Shown here: positions 1 to 7,770 of the stretch, in pieces
How the letters are laid out: every line of letters begins with the position of its first letter
How positions within the stretch are numbered: position 1 is the stretch's first letter
DNA from: Erwinia sp. JUb26
Lineage (GTDB): Bacteria; Pseudomonadota; Gammaproteobacteria; Enterobacterales; Enterobacteriaceae
DNA length: 64,000 nucleotides
Assembly (NCBI RefSeq): GCF_003751505.1
Contig: NZ_RJVB01000006.1
Location: 248,001 to 312,000 of the forward strand
Direction of reading: 5' to 3'
The notes under the pieces: model-generated
Seen by the model: the letters and a program-made list of their open reading frames with translations, nothing else
The model's database searches: none
Told to the model about the DNA's origin: nothing
Position numbers and translations under genes: made by a program

Positions 1-1
1 A

Positions 2-865
2 ACCGATGATACCGGGCTGTTTGGGCTGTTTTACGGGATTTCACCGAGCTATATGGACGGCGTGCTCTCATCGCGCATCGCCTCTACTCTGATTGGCACG
101 CTGGGCCAGCAGGGCTATCAGTTCGGCCTGTTCGCCAGCGACGGCTTTAACTCGCCGCTGTATCGCCAGGCGCTGCTGTCTGATTTCTCGCTGCCGGAAG
201 CCCGCGAGCAGAGCAACGATCAGACCACCGGCCAGTGGCAAAACTGGCTGAACGGGCACAAGGACGATCGCAGTCCGTGGTTCTCTTATTTGTCGTTAAC
301 CACGGCGAACAACAGCGACGGGGAGAGTTCCGATAAGCAGCGCCTGCGCCGCTACAGCCGCGCCGCTACCGATGTCGATCGGCAGATCCAGACCGTGCTG
401 ACCACGCTGGAGCAGAAAGGGCTGCTGAATAACACCGTAGTGGTGATCACCGCCCAGCACGGCGTGGTGCTGGAAGGCGACGACAATCCGGGCAATCGCG
501 CGGCGCTGCAGGTGCCCATGATCGTCCACTGGCCGGAAACTCCCGCACAAACGGTCAATAAGCTCACCGACCATCAGGACATTATGGCGACCCTGATGCA
601 GCGGCTTCTGCACGTGAGTACGCCGCTGGCTGACTATTCGCAGGGGGAAGATCTGTTCTCATCGAAGCGTCGCCATGACTGGGTGGCAAGCAGTATCAGT
701 CATCACCGCCTGGTGATTACCACCGCCGATGAAACCCTGCTGCTGGATAACAACGGTGGCTATACGGCGTGGAATTCGCAGGGCGAGGAGCTGAAAAACC
801 ACAAGCCGCAGCTGGCGCTGCTGCTTCAGGTGCTGACCGACGAAAAACGATTCATCGCTAACTAG
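2..865 (+). CDS. yejM: YejM/PbgA (LapC) inner-membrane metalloprotein, C-terminal part
   Basis: The reading frame is open from the window edge, so only the last 287 residues are present; the membrane-spanning N-terminal half lies outside. What is seen is the periplasmic sulfatase-like globular domain, with a typical segment ending in VVVITAQHG near the middle and a C-terminal region resembling E. coli YejM. In E. coli this protein senses lipopolysaccharide in the inner membrane and restrains LapB/FtsH-driven degradation of LpxC, so setting LPS synthesis. The family lacks sulfatase activity as far as is known. It is followed by a proline tRNA, as in E. coli. Identification rests on sequence resemblance and on this neighbour. 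Confidence 0.93.
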   Translation, partial: TDDTGLFGLFYGISPSYMDGVLSSRIASTLIGTLGQQGYQFGLFASDGFNSPLYRQALLSDFSLPEAREQSNDQTTGQWQNWLNGHKDDRSPWFSYLSLTTANNSDGESSDKQRLRRYSRAATDVDRQIQTVLTTLEQKGLLNNTVVVITAQHGVVLEGDDNPGNRAALQVPMIVHWPETPAQTVNKLTDHQDIMATLMQRLLHVSTPLADYSQGEDLFSSKRRHDWVASSISHHRLVITTADETLLLDNNGGYTAWNSQGEELKNHKPQLALLLQVLTDEKRFIAN

Positions 866-900
866 CTGTATAAATATAACGCAGTCAAGATGTTAGCTAC

Positions 901-928
901 TTGCATTCGAAGGCCAGTTCAGTAAACT
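901..928 (+). promoter_or_regulatory. possible promoter of the proline tRNA
   Basis: TTGCAT at 901-906 and TAAACT at 923-928 are separated by 16 bp and lie just upstream of the tRNA at 942. Spacing and position fit a sigma-70 promoter, but both boxes are imperfect. Alternative: the tRNA is cotranscribed with yejM. Confidence 0.35.
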
Positions 929-941
929 ATGCTGCAATTAT

Positions 942-1018
942 CGGCACGTAGCGCAGCTTGGTAGCGCACGGTCATGGGGTGTCCGGGGTCGGAGGTTCAA
1001 ATCCTCTCGTGCCGACCA
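942..1018 (+). tRNA. proL: tRNA-Pro (anticodon GGG)
   Basis: A 77-nt cloverleaf including the encoded 3' CCA. The acceptor arm pairs CGGCACG with CGTGCCG, the T arm contains GGTTCAAATCC, and the anticodon loop ATGGGGT has GGG at 976-978 after the conserved T. The sequence is nearly that of E. coli proL, which also follows yejM. It reads CCC and CCU codons. Confidence 0.97.
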
Positions 1019-1029
1019 AATACCTTAGA

Positions 1030-1058
1030 AAAACCAGCCTCTTACGGCTGGTTTTTTT
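1030..1058 (+). terminator. intrinsic terminator after tRNA-Pro
   Basis: Inverted repeat AACCAGC...GCTGGTT followed by a run of seven T. It lies 12 bp after the tRNA and ends that transcript. Confidence 0.9.
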
Positions 1059-1081
1059 GTGCCTGAATTTTATCAGCGCCA

Positions 1082-2113
1082 TCACGCCGATTCCCTCTCC
1101 ACCAGCGCGGGCGGCACGATAATGTTCTGCGCTTCCAGATTCTGCCCGCCGATGCGCAGCAGCAGACGCCGTGCCGTGGCGTGGCCGATCTCGCGCGCGG
1201 AGTTGGCTATTGAGGTCAGCGGCGGCTCGGTTAGCTCGGATTCGGGGGCGTCTTCCATCCCAATCAGGGCAATTTTTTGCTGGAAGAAACTGTCCACCGC
1301 CCCGCCACCGACTTCCGCGCCGGTGCGCAACACGCCAAAATATGCCCCCAGCGCAACGGAAGACTTATGGCACACGATGGCGCTGATCTTCGGATAGTGG
1401 GTAAGTAGCGCCTCGGTGGCATCCGCCGCACACTTTTGCTGGTAATCGCATTCGATAATCCACTCCGTGCGAAACGGCAGACCGTACTGCAACAGCGTGG
1501 CGCAGAAACCACCGAGGCGCTCAGCGCGGGTCAGTGAATTGCTGAGCCCACCAAGATAGGCGATCTGCTTGTGCCCCTGCCTGATAAGATATTCGGTGGC
1601 CATTTTCGCCGCCTGCATATTGTCAGGCCGCACCACGTCAACCCCGTCAATGCCGCCGGAGCGGGTGGCGCAAATCAGCGGCACACCCTGCTCTTCCGCT
1701 TTTTCCTTCAGACCGTTCATCGAACCTTCGCCGCCGGCAATGACAATGCCGTCCACGCCGTGCGTGAGCAGCGTGTCGAAGCAGCGCATCAGGCCTTTCC
1801 CCGACGCCCCGCTTTGCAGCAGGAATAAAACCTTGCCCTGCGCTTCAAACATTTCGCTCAGGCCCGCGGTCATTTCGGCGTAAAACGGCTCGCAGATGTC
1901 GCGAACAATCAGCCCGACCACGCCGGATTCCCCACCGCGCAGCGTACTGGCCTGGCGGTTACGCACAAAGCCCAGCTCATCGACGGCACGGTTAACCCGC
2001 TCAGCCGTTGCCTGAGAAATCCGCCCTTTGCCGCCCAGCACCAGCGATACGGTGGTGACCGACACGCCAGCGTGGCGGGCTACATCAATAATGGTGATCT
2101 TTTTTTGGCTCAT
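1082..2113 (-). CDS. malI: MalI, LacI-family repressor of malXY
   Basis: A 343-residue LacI/GalR regulator. An N-terminal helix-turn-helix (KKITIIDVARHAGVSVTTVS, residues about 3-22) is followed by a periplasmic-binding-protein-like effector domain. It resembles E. coli MalI closely, including the segments LVLGGKGRIS and GFVRNRQAS. The start at 2113 (MSQKK) is preferred to an upstream start at 2155 because the family begins there and an AGAG motif precedes it. It is divergent from malX; two TAAAACGTT-centred palindromes in between are the expected operators for repression of malXY and of itself. The physiological inducer is unknown in the family. Confidence 0.93.
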   Translation of the reverse strand: MSQKKITIIDVARHAGVSVTTVSLVLGGKGRISQATAERVNRAVDELGFVRNRQASTLRGGESGVVGLIVRDICEPFYAEMTAGLSEMFEAQGKVLFLLQSGASGKGLMRCFDTLLTHGVDGIVIAGGEGSMNGLKEKAEEQGVPLICATRSGGIDGVDVVRPDNMQAAKMATEYLIRQGHKQIAYLGGLSNSLTRAERLGGFCATLLQYGLPFRTEWIIECDYQQKCAADATEALLTHYPKISAIVCHKSSVALGAYFGVLRTGAEVGGGAVDSFFQQKIALIGMEDAPESELTEPPLTSIANSAREIGHATARRLLLRIGGQNLEAQNIIVPPALVERESA

Positions 2114-2230
2114 CGGACTCTTTCGTTCATACCGGACTCCACGAAACGGCATCACTCCCGGCCGCCATTATACGGTCTCAGAGACAAATAATTAGCGTGG
2201 TCAGAGAGTTATATCTGACTAATGACTTTG

Positions 2231-2246
2231 AGTAAAACGTTAAACC
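2231..2246. promoter_or_regulatory. MalI operator, malI-proximal
   Basis: AGTAAAACGTTAAACC is an imperfect palindrome centred on CG at 2238/2239. It matches the core of the MalI operator known from E. coli (TAAAACGTTTTA) and lies in the malI-malX divergent region, on the malI side. Confidence 0.7.
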
Positions 2247-2283
2247 TGTTTTAAACCGCATAAATACTCAAATGATCGGATTG

Positions 2284-2299
2284 TGTGAGCTCGAACACG
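2284..2299. promoter_or_regulatory. possible CRP site
   Basis: TGTGA, six bases, then ACACG resembles a CRP half-site pair, with the second half degenerate (3 of 5). It lies between the two MalI operators. CRP activates this region in E. coli, so the position is plausible. Confidence 0.35.
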
Positions 2300-2308
2300 T
2301 AATATTTA

Positions 2309-2324
2309 GGTAAAACGTTTTATC
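2309..2324. promoter_or_regulatory. MalI operator, malX-proximal
   Basis: GGTAAAACGTTTTATC is a near-perfect palindrome identical in its core to the E. coli MalI operator. It ends 48 bp before the malX start codon, where bound repressor could block transcription. Confidence 0.82.
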
Positions 2325-2371
2325 TTAGCCGCCAGCTACACAGAGCCTAACAACACCATTGGGGAGCGGGT

Positions 2372-3985
2372 ATGCCTGCACATAAAAAACAACGTTTCAC
2401 ACTCTGGGAGTTCTTCCAGAGCCTGGGTAAAACTTTCATGCTGCCGGTCGCGCTGCTGTCGTTTTGCGGCATTATGCTGGGCATCGGCAGCTCGTTAAGC
2501 AGCCGCGATGTGATCACCCTGCTGCCCGTACTGGGCAACCCGATCCTTCAGCTGATTTTCGTCTGGATGAGTAAGGTTGGATCTTTCGCCTTCAGCTTCC
2601 TGCCGGTGATGTTTGCCATTGCTATCCCGCTGGGCATGGCGCGTGAGAATAAAGGCGTTGCCGCCTTCTCCGGCTTCGTGGGTTTCGCCGTGCTGAATCT
2701 CGCCGTTAACTTCTATCTGACCGCTAACGGCACGCTGCCCACCACCGATCCGGCGGTGCTGAAGGCCAATAACATCCAGATGATTTTGGGCATTCAGTCT
2801 ATCGATACCGGCATTCTTGGCGCGGTAATCGTCGGTATTATCGTCTATCGACTGCACGAACGCTTTAACACCATTCGCCTGCCGGATGCGCTGGCGTTCT
2901 TCGGCGGTACCCGCTTCGTGCCGATTGTCACCACCGTGGTGCTGGGCCTGGTCGGTTTACTGATCCCGCTGATCTGGCCGTTCTTCGCCGCCGGAATTAC
3001 CGGCCTTGGCCGTCTGATTCAGGGTGCCGGTGTCTTTGGCCCGATGATTTTCGGTTCCGGCGAGCGCTTCCTGCTGCCTTTCGGCCTGCAGCACATTCTG
3101 GTGGCGCTGATCCGCTTTACCGAAGCGGGTGGAACGCTGGATGTCTGCGGCCGTGAAGTCAGCGGCGCGCTGACTATCTTCCAGGCGCAGCTTTCCTGCC
3201 CGACCACCCACGGCTTCTCGGAAAGCGCCACACAGTTCCTGTCGCAGGGCAAGATGCCGGCCTTCCTCGGAGGACTGCCGGGTGCGGCGCTGGCGATGTA
3301 CCACTGTGCGAAACCGGAAAACCGTCATAAAATTAAAGGTCTGCTGATTTCCGGTGTGGTGGCCTGCGTGGTGGGTGGCACCACCGAACCGATCGAATTC
3401 CTGTTCCTGTTCGTGGCACCTGCGCTGTACGTGATCCACGCATTCCTGACCGGCCTGGGCTTCACCGTGATGTCGGTACTGGGTGTAACCATCGGCAATA
3501 CGGACGGCAACATCATCGACTTCGTGGTGTTCGGTATTCTGCACGGCACCGCTACCAAGTGGTATCTGGTGCCGGTTGTCTCGGCCATCTGGTTCGCGGG
3601 TTACTACGCGATCTTCCGCTTCTCGATCACCCGCTTTAACATCAAAACGCCGGGCCGCGAATCGGACAGCCTGCCTGCCGCTGCCGCCGTTCCGTCTTCC
3701 AGTAAATCGGGCTATAACGTCCCGGCTATTCTTACCGCGCTGGGCGGAGCGGGTAACATCGTGTCACTGGATAACTGCATCACCCGCCTGCGCCTGTCGG
3801 TGGCAGATATGACGCTGGTGGACGATGCCACGCTGAAGGCTAACCGGGCGATTGGCGTGGTGCATCTTAATGAACATAACCTGCAGGTGGTAATTGGCCC
3901 GCAGGTGCAGTCGGTCAAAGACGAGCTTGATGCCCTGATCCGCTCGGCTCCCCGCCCTGCGACAGCGGAACCGCTCACCGTCTAA
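2372..3985 (+). CDS. malX: MalX, PTS EIICB component (maltose/glucose type)
   Basis: A 537-residue phosphotransferase permease. The first about 420 residues form the EIIC membrane domain with many hydrophobic segments and the motif GGTTEPIEFLF (about residues 336-346). A short linker of Ala, Pro and Ser leads to the EIIB domain, whose phosphorylated cysteine lies in LDNCITRLR (Cys469). A strong GGGGAG ribosome site precedes the ATG. In E. coli MalX can transport glucose and maltose by facilitated diffusion, but its natural substrate is not established. It forms an operon with malY under MalI control. Confidence 0.94.
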   Translation: MPAHKKQRFTLWEFFQSLGKTFMLPVALLSFCGIMLGIGSSLSSRDVITLLPVLGNPILQLIFVWMSKVGSFAFSFLPVMFAIAIPLGMARENKGVAAFSGFVGFAVLNLAVNFYLTANGTLPTTDPAVLKANNIQMILGIQSIDTGILGAVIVGIIVYRLHERFNTIRLPDALAFFGGTRFVPIVTTVVLGLVGLLIPLIWPFFAAGITGLGRLIQGAGVFGPMIFGSGERFLLPFGLQHILVALIRFTEAGGTLDVCGREVSGALTIFQAQLSCPTTHGFSESATQFLSQGKMPAFLGGLPGAALAMYHCAKPENRHKIKGLLISGVVACVVGGTTEPIEFLFLFVAPALYVIHAFLTGLGFTVMSVLGVTIGNTDGNIIDFVVFGILHGTATKWYLVPVVSAIWFAGYYAIFRFSITRFNIKTPGRESDSLPAAAAVPSSSKSGYNVPAILTALGGAGNIVSLDNCITRLRLSVADMTLVDDATLKANRAIGVVHLNEHNLQVVIGPQVQSVKDELDALIRSAPRPATAEPLTV

Positions 3986-3996
3986 AATCCCCACGC

Positions 3997-4018
3997 GGGC
4001 GGCTCAGGCCGCCCTTTT
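3997..4018 (+). terminator. stem-loop with T-run between malX and malY
   Basis: GGGCGGC...GCCGCCC followed by TTTT in the 58-bp gap. It could reduce malY expression relative to malX by partial termination. Confidence 0.6.
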
Positions 4019-4043
4019 CAGCTTTGTTCAGGGAGTGAAGCGC

Positions 4044-5219
4044 ATGTCTTTTGATTTCTCCACCGTCACCGACCGTCATGGAACCTGGTGTACCCAGTGG
4101 GATTACGTCGCCGATCGCTTCGGCAGCGCCGATCTGCTGCCGTTCACCATCTCGGATATGGATTTCCCCACCGCGCCGTGCATTCTTGAAGCGCTGCAGC
4201 ATCGCCTTGCGCACGGCGTGCTGGGCTACAGCCGCTGGCAGCACGACGATTTTCTCGGCGCGATTGCCCACTGGTTCCAGCAGCGCTTTAACAGCCGCAT
4301 TGAAACCGAAACGGTGGTCTACGGTCCTTCAGTCATTTATATGGTGGCGCAGCTGATCCGCCAGTGGAGCCAGCCGGGCGATGGTGTGGTGACCTTCACT
4401 CCGGCCTATGACGCATTTTTTAAGGTGATAGACGGCAATCAGCGCCGCCTGCTGCCCTGCCCGCTGATCGGACAGGGCAACGACTGGATCATGGATGAAC
4501 CACTGCTGGAAAGCCTGCTGCAGCAGCCCGCCTGCAAGGTACTGCTGCTGTGCAGCCCTCACAATCCGACCGGGAAAGTCTGGACCAGGTCGGAGCTTGA
4601 GCTGATGGCTGAGCTGTGCGAACGCCACGGCGTGCGGATCATCAGCGATGAGATCCATATGGATATGGTCTGGGGTGACAATCGGCATACGCCGTGGACT
4701 GACGTGGCGCGTAGCGACTGGGCGCTGGTCACCTCCGGCTCCAAGAGTTTTAATATTCCCGCGCTGACCGGGGCTTACGGGCTAATTGGCAACAAAACAT
4801 CTCGTGACGCCTACCTGCACCAGTTGAAAGCCTGCGATGGCCTGTCTTCCCCGGCGGTGATGGCCATTCATGCCCACGTGGCGGCGTATCGTGCCGGTGA
4901 ACCTTGGCTTGATGCCCTGCGCGACTACCTGCAGGGTAATCTGCACCACGTGGCCGACCGGCTGAATCACGCCTTCCCACAGCTGAACTGGCAGCCGCCG
5001 CAGTCAACCTATCTGGCGTGGATCGACCTTCGCCCGTTGGGCATCGACGATCGCCTGCTGCAAAACGAACTGATCGAACATCAAAAGGTCGCGATTATGC
5101 CGGGCTACACCTACGGAGAAGAAGGCAACGGCTTCCTGCGGCTGAATGTCGGCTGCCCGAGGTCGAAGGTTGAGGCGGGGGTGGAAAAATTGATTGCCGG
5201 GATTCAGGCGCTGCTGTAG
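4044..5219 (+). CDS. malY: MalY, PLP-dependent cystathionine beta-lyase and MalT antagonist
   Basis: A 391-residue fold-type I aminotransferase-like enzyme closely resembling E. coli MalY (conserved RHGTWCTQWDYVADRFG at the N-terminus). The PLP lysine is in TSGSKSFNIPA (Lys234) and SDEIHMDM carries the PLP-contacting Asp. E. coli MalY cleaves C-S bonds of cystathionine and separately binds and inhibits the maltose activator MalT. The ATG at 4044 is chosen over a GTG at 4035 because GGGAG stands at the right distance and the family starts there. It is the second gene of malXY. Whether MalT is present lies outside the window. Confidence 0.94.
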   Translation: MSFDFSTVTDRHGTWCTQWDYVADRFGSADLLPFTISDMDFPTAPCILEALQHRLAHGVLGYSRWQHDDFLGAIAHWFQQRFNSRIETETVVYGPSVIYMVAQLIRQWSQPGDGVVTFTPAYDAFFKVIDGNQRRLLPCPLIGQGNDWIMDEPLLESLLQQPACKVLLLCSPHNPTGKVWTRSELELMAELCERHGVRIISDEIHMDMVWGDNRHTPWTDVARSDWALVTSGSKSFNIPALTGAYGLIGNKTSRDAYLHQLKACDGLSSPAVMAIHAHVAAYRAGEPWLDALRDYLQGNLHHVADRLNHAFPQLNWQPPQSTYLAWIDLRPLGIDDRLLQNELIEHQKVAIMPGYTYGEEGNGFLRLNVGCPRSKVEAGVEKLIAGIQALL

Positions 5220-5242
5220 CAGCCAGTTGCATTACAGCACGT

Positions 5243-5278
5243 TGCAAAATTTTGCAGCTGACATCTCATATTGTCAGC
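5243..5278. repeat. two adjacent palindromes behind malY
   Basis: TGCAAAATTTTGCA (5243-5256) is a perfect 14-bp palindrome. It is directly followed by a hairpin with 7-bp arms GCTGACA/TGTCAGC and an 8-base loop (5257-5278). No T-run follows. They may be protein-binding sites or a weak terminator for malXY. Confidence 0.5.
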
Positions 5279-5367
5279 AACCCCCTGCGGTGAAACAAAA
5301 CTGTCACACAAATATCATACGCTGTGGATACACTTTTCATCGCACTGTGTACAACAGGATGACTAAC

Positions 5368-5574
5368 ATGCCGACAGTAAAAGCGACAAATTTTAAAGAT
5401 GCAGAAGAACTGCTTCATTCGGGGATCCACAAAGTAGAACTGGCCTACGACATCGGTAGCGATGATTTTTTCCGTCTCGCCAGCCACTGGTGCACCCGCG
5501 GCGCCAAGATCTCCAAAGGCAACGAGCATTTTGTGGTGTCGATTAAAAATCTCGCGATCCCACCCAATCACTGA
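5368..5574 (+). CDS. small protein of unknown function, 68 residues
   Basis: A 68-residue open frame starting MPTVKATNFKDAEELL. The ATG at 5368 has an AGGA motif about 9 bases upstream. No signal peptide or membrane segment is seen; the protein is mixed charged and hydrophobic, with one Cys and a C-terminal VVSIKNLAIPPNH. I do not recognise the family. It stands alone between malY and the phosphopantetheinyl transferase gene, with its own 148-bp upstream gap. The regular amino-acid make-up and the ribosome site support real coding. Confidence 0.7.
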   Translation: MPTVKATNFKDAEELLHSGIHKVELAYDIGSDDFFRLASHWCTRGAKISKGNEHFVVSIKNLAIPPNH

Positions 5575-5649
5575 GTCTGTCCACTCGGTTTTGATATCTG
5601 GCCACTAACCTGTTTAAATTAGGCATCATCTTTCAACCGGTTAGTGGCT

Positions 5650-6384
5650 ATGTCTTCCGTAAAGCTGCCTGTAGTACCCCCGTTTATTCGCCGTTCGGTT
5701 CTCAGCCCACTCGCCGCTTATCCCGATGTCCTGCTGCTGGATATCCATTTTGACGAAGCACATTTCGCCCCTGATCTGTTCGATACGCTGAACATCCTGC
5801 TTCCCGCCAGGCTGCATAAAGCGGTCAACAAGCGCCGGGCGGAATATCTCGCCAGCCGCTACGGCCTGCAACAGGCGCTGGCAACGCTGGGCATCGAAAA
5901 GTTTGTTTTGCACAACGATGAGGATCGCGCCCCGCTGTGGCCTGCGGGAATTCGCGGCTCGCTCTCCCACACCCACCAGCGCATCTGCGCGCTGCTGACC
6001 CGCCGCCGCGACGTGCTGCCGGGCATCGACTGCGAGCAGATGATGGCAGAGGAACCGGCGTTAGAGATGGCGCAGATGATCGTTAATCCTGCGGAAAACA
6101 GGCTGTTAGAACGGCTTGAGCTGTCGTTTGCCTGTGCGCTGACGGTGGTTTTTTCGGCGAAAGAGAGCCTGTATAAGGCGATCTGGCCCGAACTGCGGCG
6201 TTTTATGGATTTCAGTGCGGCGGAGGTCGTCGGCTGGGATTCGCTGAATAAGCAGATTACGCTGCGGCTGACCGAGACGTTTTCGGGTGAATTTTATGCC
6301 GGAAGAGCGTTTACGGTAGAAGTAGAGTTACAGCCCGATACGGTTTTAACCTGGGTTATCGGGCTGCAGGCGTCGTCTGCATAG
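5650..6384 (+). CDS. EntD/Sfp-type 4'-phosphopantetheinyl transferase
   Basis: A 244-residue protein with the three motifs of this family in order: GSLSHTHQ (about residue 105), PGIDCEQ (about 125, Mg-binding Asp) and FSAKESLYKA (about 172, Glu and Lys). Such enzymes move the phosphopantetheine arm of coenzyme A onto carrier domains of peptide or polyketide synthases, for example in siderophore assembly. No carrier-domain gene is in the window, so its partner is elsewhere. An alternative GTG lies at 5644; the ATG at 5650 has only a weak GGTTAGTGG ribosome site. It ends one base before the convergent 55-codon gene. Whether it serves enterobactin (entD) or another product cannot be said. Confidence 0.82.
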   Translation: MSSVKLPVVPPFIRRSVLSPLAAYPDVLLLDIHFDEAHFAPDLFDTLNILLPARLHKAVNKRRAEYLASRYGLQQALATLGIEKFVLHNDEDRAPLWPAGIRGSLSHTHQRICALLTRRRDVLPGIDCEQMMAEEPALEMAQMIVNPAENRLLERLELSFACALTVVFSAKESLYKAIWPELRRFMDFSAAEVVGWDSLNKQITLRLTETFSGEFYAGRAFTVEVELQPDTVLTWVIGLQASSA

Positions 6385-6385
6385 C

Positions 6386-6553
6386 TTACTTACCGTCGCG
6401 CGGTGTGCGGTCCTGCAGCTGGAGATCGTGCAGGTCCACGCCGTACAGTTCCACCATCGGAATCATCGCCTCAACCACCCGGCAGCTGTCCAGCGTTGCC
6501 ATGCCGGCAGGCACCTGGAAGAAACGGGTAAAATGCAGCCATAAACCTTTCAT
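6386..6553 (-). CDS. small protein of unknown function, 55 residues
   Basis: An open frame of 55 codons beginning MKGLWLHFTRFFQVPAG and ending LQLQDRTPRDGK. A GAGGAG ribosome site lies 6 bases before the ATG. It is convergent with the phosphopantetheinyl transferase gene, the two stop codons being separated by one base. The N-terminal third is hydrophobic and aromatic but too short and polar for a clear membrane helix; the rest looks like a small helical protein (TLDSCRVVEAMIPMVELYGVDLHDL). The family is not recognised. The strong ribosome site and exact fit in the gap favour a real gene. Confidence 0.62.
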   Translation of the reverse strand: MKGLWLHFTRFFQVPAGMATLDSCRVVEAMIPMVELYGVDLHDLQLQDRTPRDGK

Positions 6554-6755
6554 ACGTTGCTCCTCTATGTTGTGAAAGGTGAGTAAACCTTATTTTATCG
6601 CCTCCGCAAAATATCCATTTCGCACAGCCTTTGCCAGCCGCTGGTAATAGCCGCTTATCCCATCTGATGAATGATATATGCCGGATTTGTTGTTTTACTC
6701 CCCTCGCGCCTCCCTTCAATAATTGCCAGCAACTGAAGCACATTAAGGATTAATT

Positions 6756-7757
6756 ATGGCTTATCAATTGAGCCTGCTGGACAAAAGTCCGGTAGCAGAA
6801 GGTGAAACCCCTTCCCAGGCGCTGGCACGGACATTATTGCTGGCGCAAAAAGCCGAAGAGTGGGGTTTTCACCGCTTCTGGCTGGCCGAACACCACAATA
6901 CGCAGGCGCTGGCCAGCCCGTCTCCGGAAGTGCTGATTGCCTGGATCCTGGCCCATACCCGCCATCTGCGCGTCGGTTCCGGCGGCGTGATGCTGCAGCA
7001 CTACAGCCCTTATAAAGTGGCGGAAAACTTTAACCTGCTGGCCTCTCTGGCCCCGGGCCGCGTCGACCTCGGCGTCGGTAAAGCACCGGGCGGCCTGCCG
7101 CTGTCCACCCGCGCATTGCAGCACGGCATTAACGCCGAGGCGAAAGGTGACTTTGCCAGCCAGCTGCGCGCGCTGGATGGCTGGCTGAGCCCCACCGCCA
7201 GCGACAGCCAGATCGAAGACCAACTGCTGGCAACGCCCGTCCCGGTTCGCCCGGCTCAGCGTTTTCTGCTGGGTGCCAGCGAAGGCAGCGCGCAGCTGGC
7301 CGCCGAGCTGAACTGGCAGTTTGTTTTCGCCGCGCACCTCAACGGTAACCGCCAGGAGCTGGAACAGACGCTGGCAACCTATCGTCGCCTGAGCGGCGGG
7401 CAGTCGGCGCTGGTGGCGGTACAGGTGATTGTCGCTGAGTCGGCGGCGGATGCCGATCTGCTGGCGGCCGATTTGCAGCACTACCGTGTGCATGTGGAGA
7501 ACGGCCAGAGCGTGACCGTCGGTACGATTGCCCAGGCCGAAGCCTTTATTCGCCAGGCCAACGCCACGAACTACCGCATCGAACCGCGTGAAGCGGCGGT
7601 GATTAAAGGCACGGCCGCACAGGTTCACGACGAGCTGGACGCGCTGCATCAGCAGTACGGCATTGAAGAGTTTGTTATTGATACGCCGGTCAGCAGCGGC
7701 GCGGCGCGGGTGAAATCGCTGGAATTACTGGCCAGCCATCGCCTGGTCGCCGCCTGA
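6756..7757 (+). CDS. luciferase-like flavin-dependent monooxygenase
   Basis: A 333-residue member of the bacterial luciferase-like (LLM) oxidoreductases. Typical family segments are GFHRFWLAEHHN (about residues 38-49), LRVGSGGVMLQHYSPYKVAENF (about 75-96) and PGRVDLGVGKAPG. Such enzymes use reduced FMN and oxygen to oxidise small substrates. It is the first gene of a six-gene operon with AAGGA before its ATG. By comparison with the Bacillus yxe and ytm (sna/cmo) operons, the likely role is oxidative C-S cleavage of an N-acetylated thioether amino acid; this is inference from context, not from active-site residues. Confidence 0.83.
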   Translation: MAYQLSLLDKSPVAEGETPSQALARTLLLAQKAEEWGFHRFWLAEHHNTQALASPSPEVLIAWILAHTRHLRVGSGGVMLQHYSPYKVAENFNLLASLAPGRVDLGVGKAPGGLPLSTRALQHGINAEAKGDFASQLRALDGWLSPTASDSQIEDQLLATPVPVRPAQRFLLGASEGSAQLAAELNWQFVFAAHLNGNRQELEQTLATYRRLSGGQSALVAVQVIVAESAADADLLAADLQHYRVHVENGQSVTVGTIAQAEAFIRQANATNYRIEPREAAVIKGTAAQVHDELDALHQQYGIEEFVIDTPVSSGAARVKSLELLASHRLVAA

Positions 7758-7770
7758 GGAGCACAGCACA

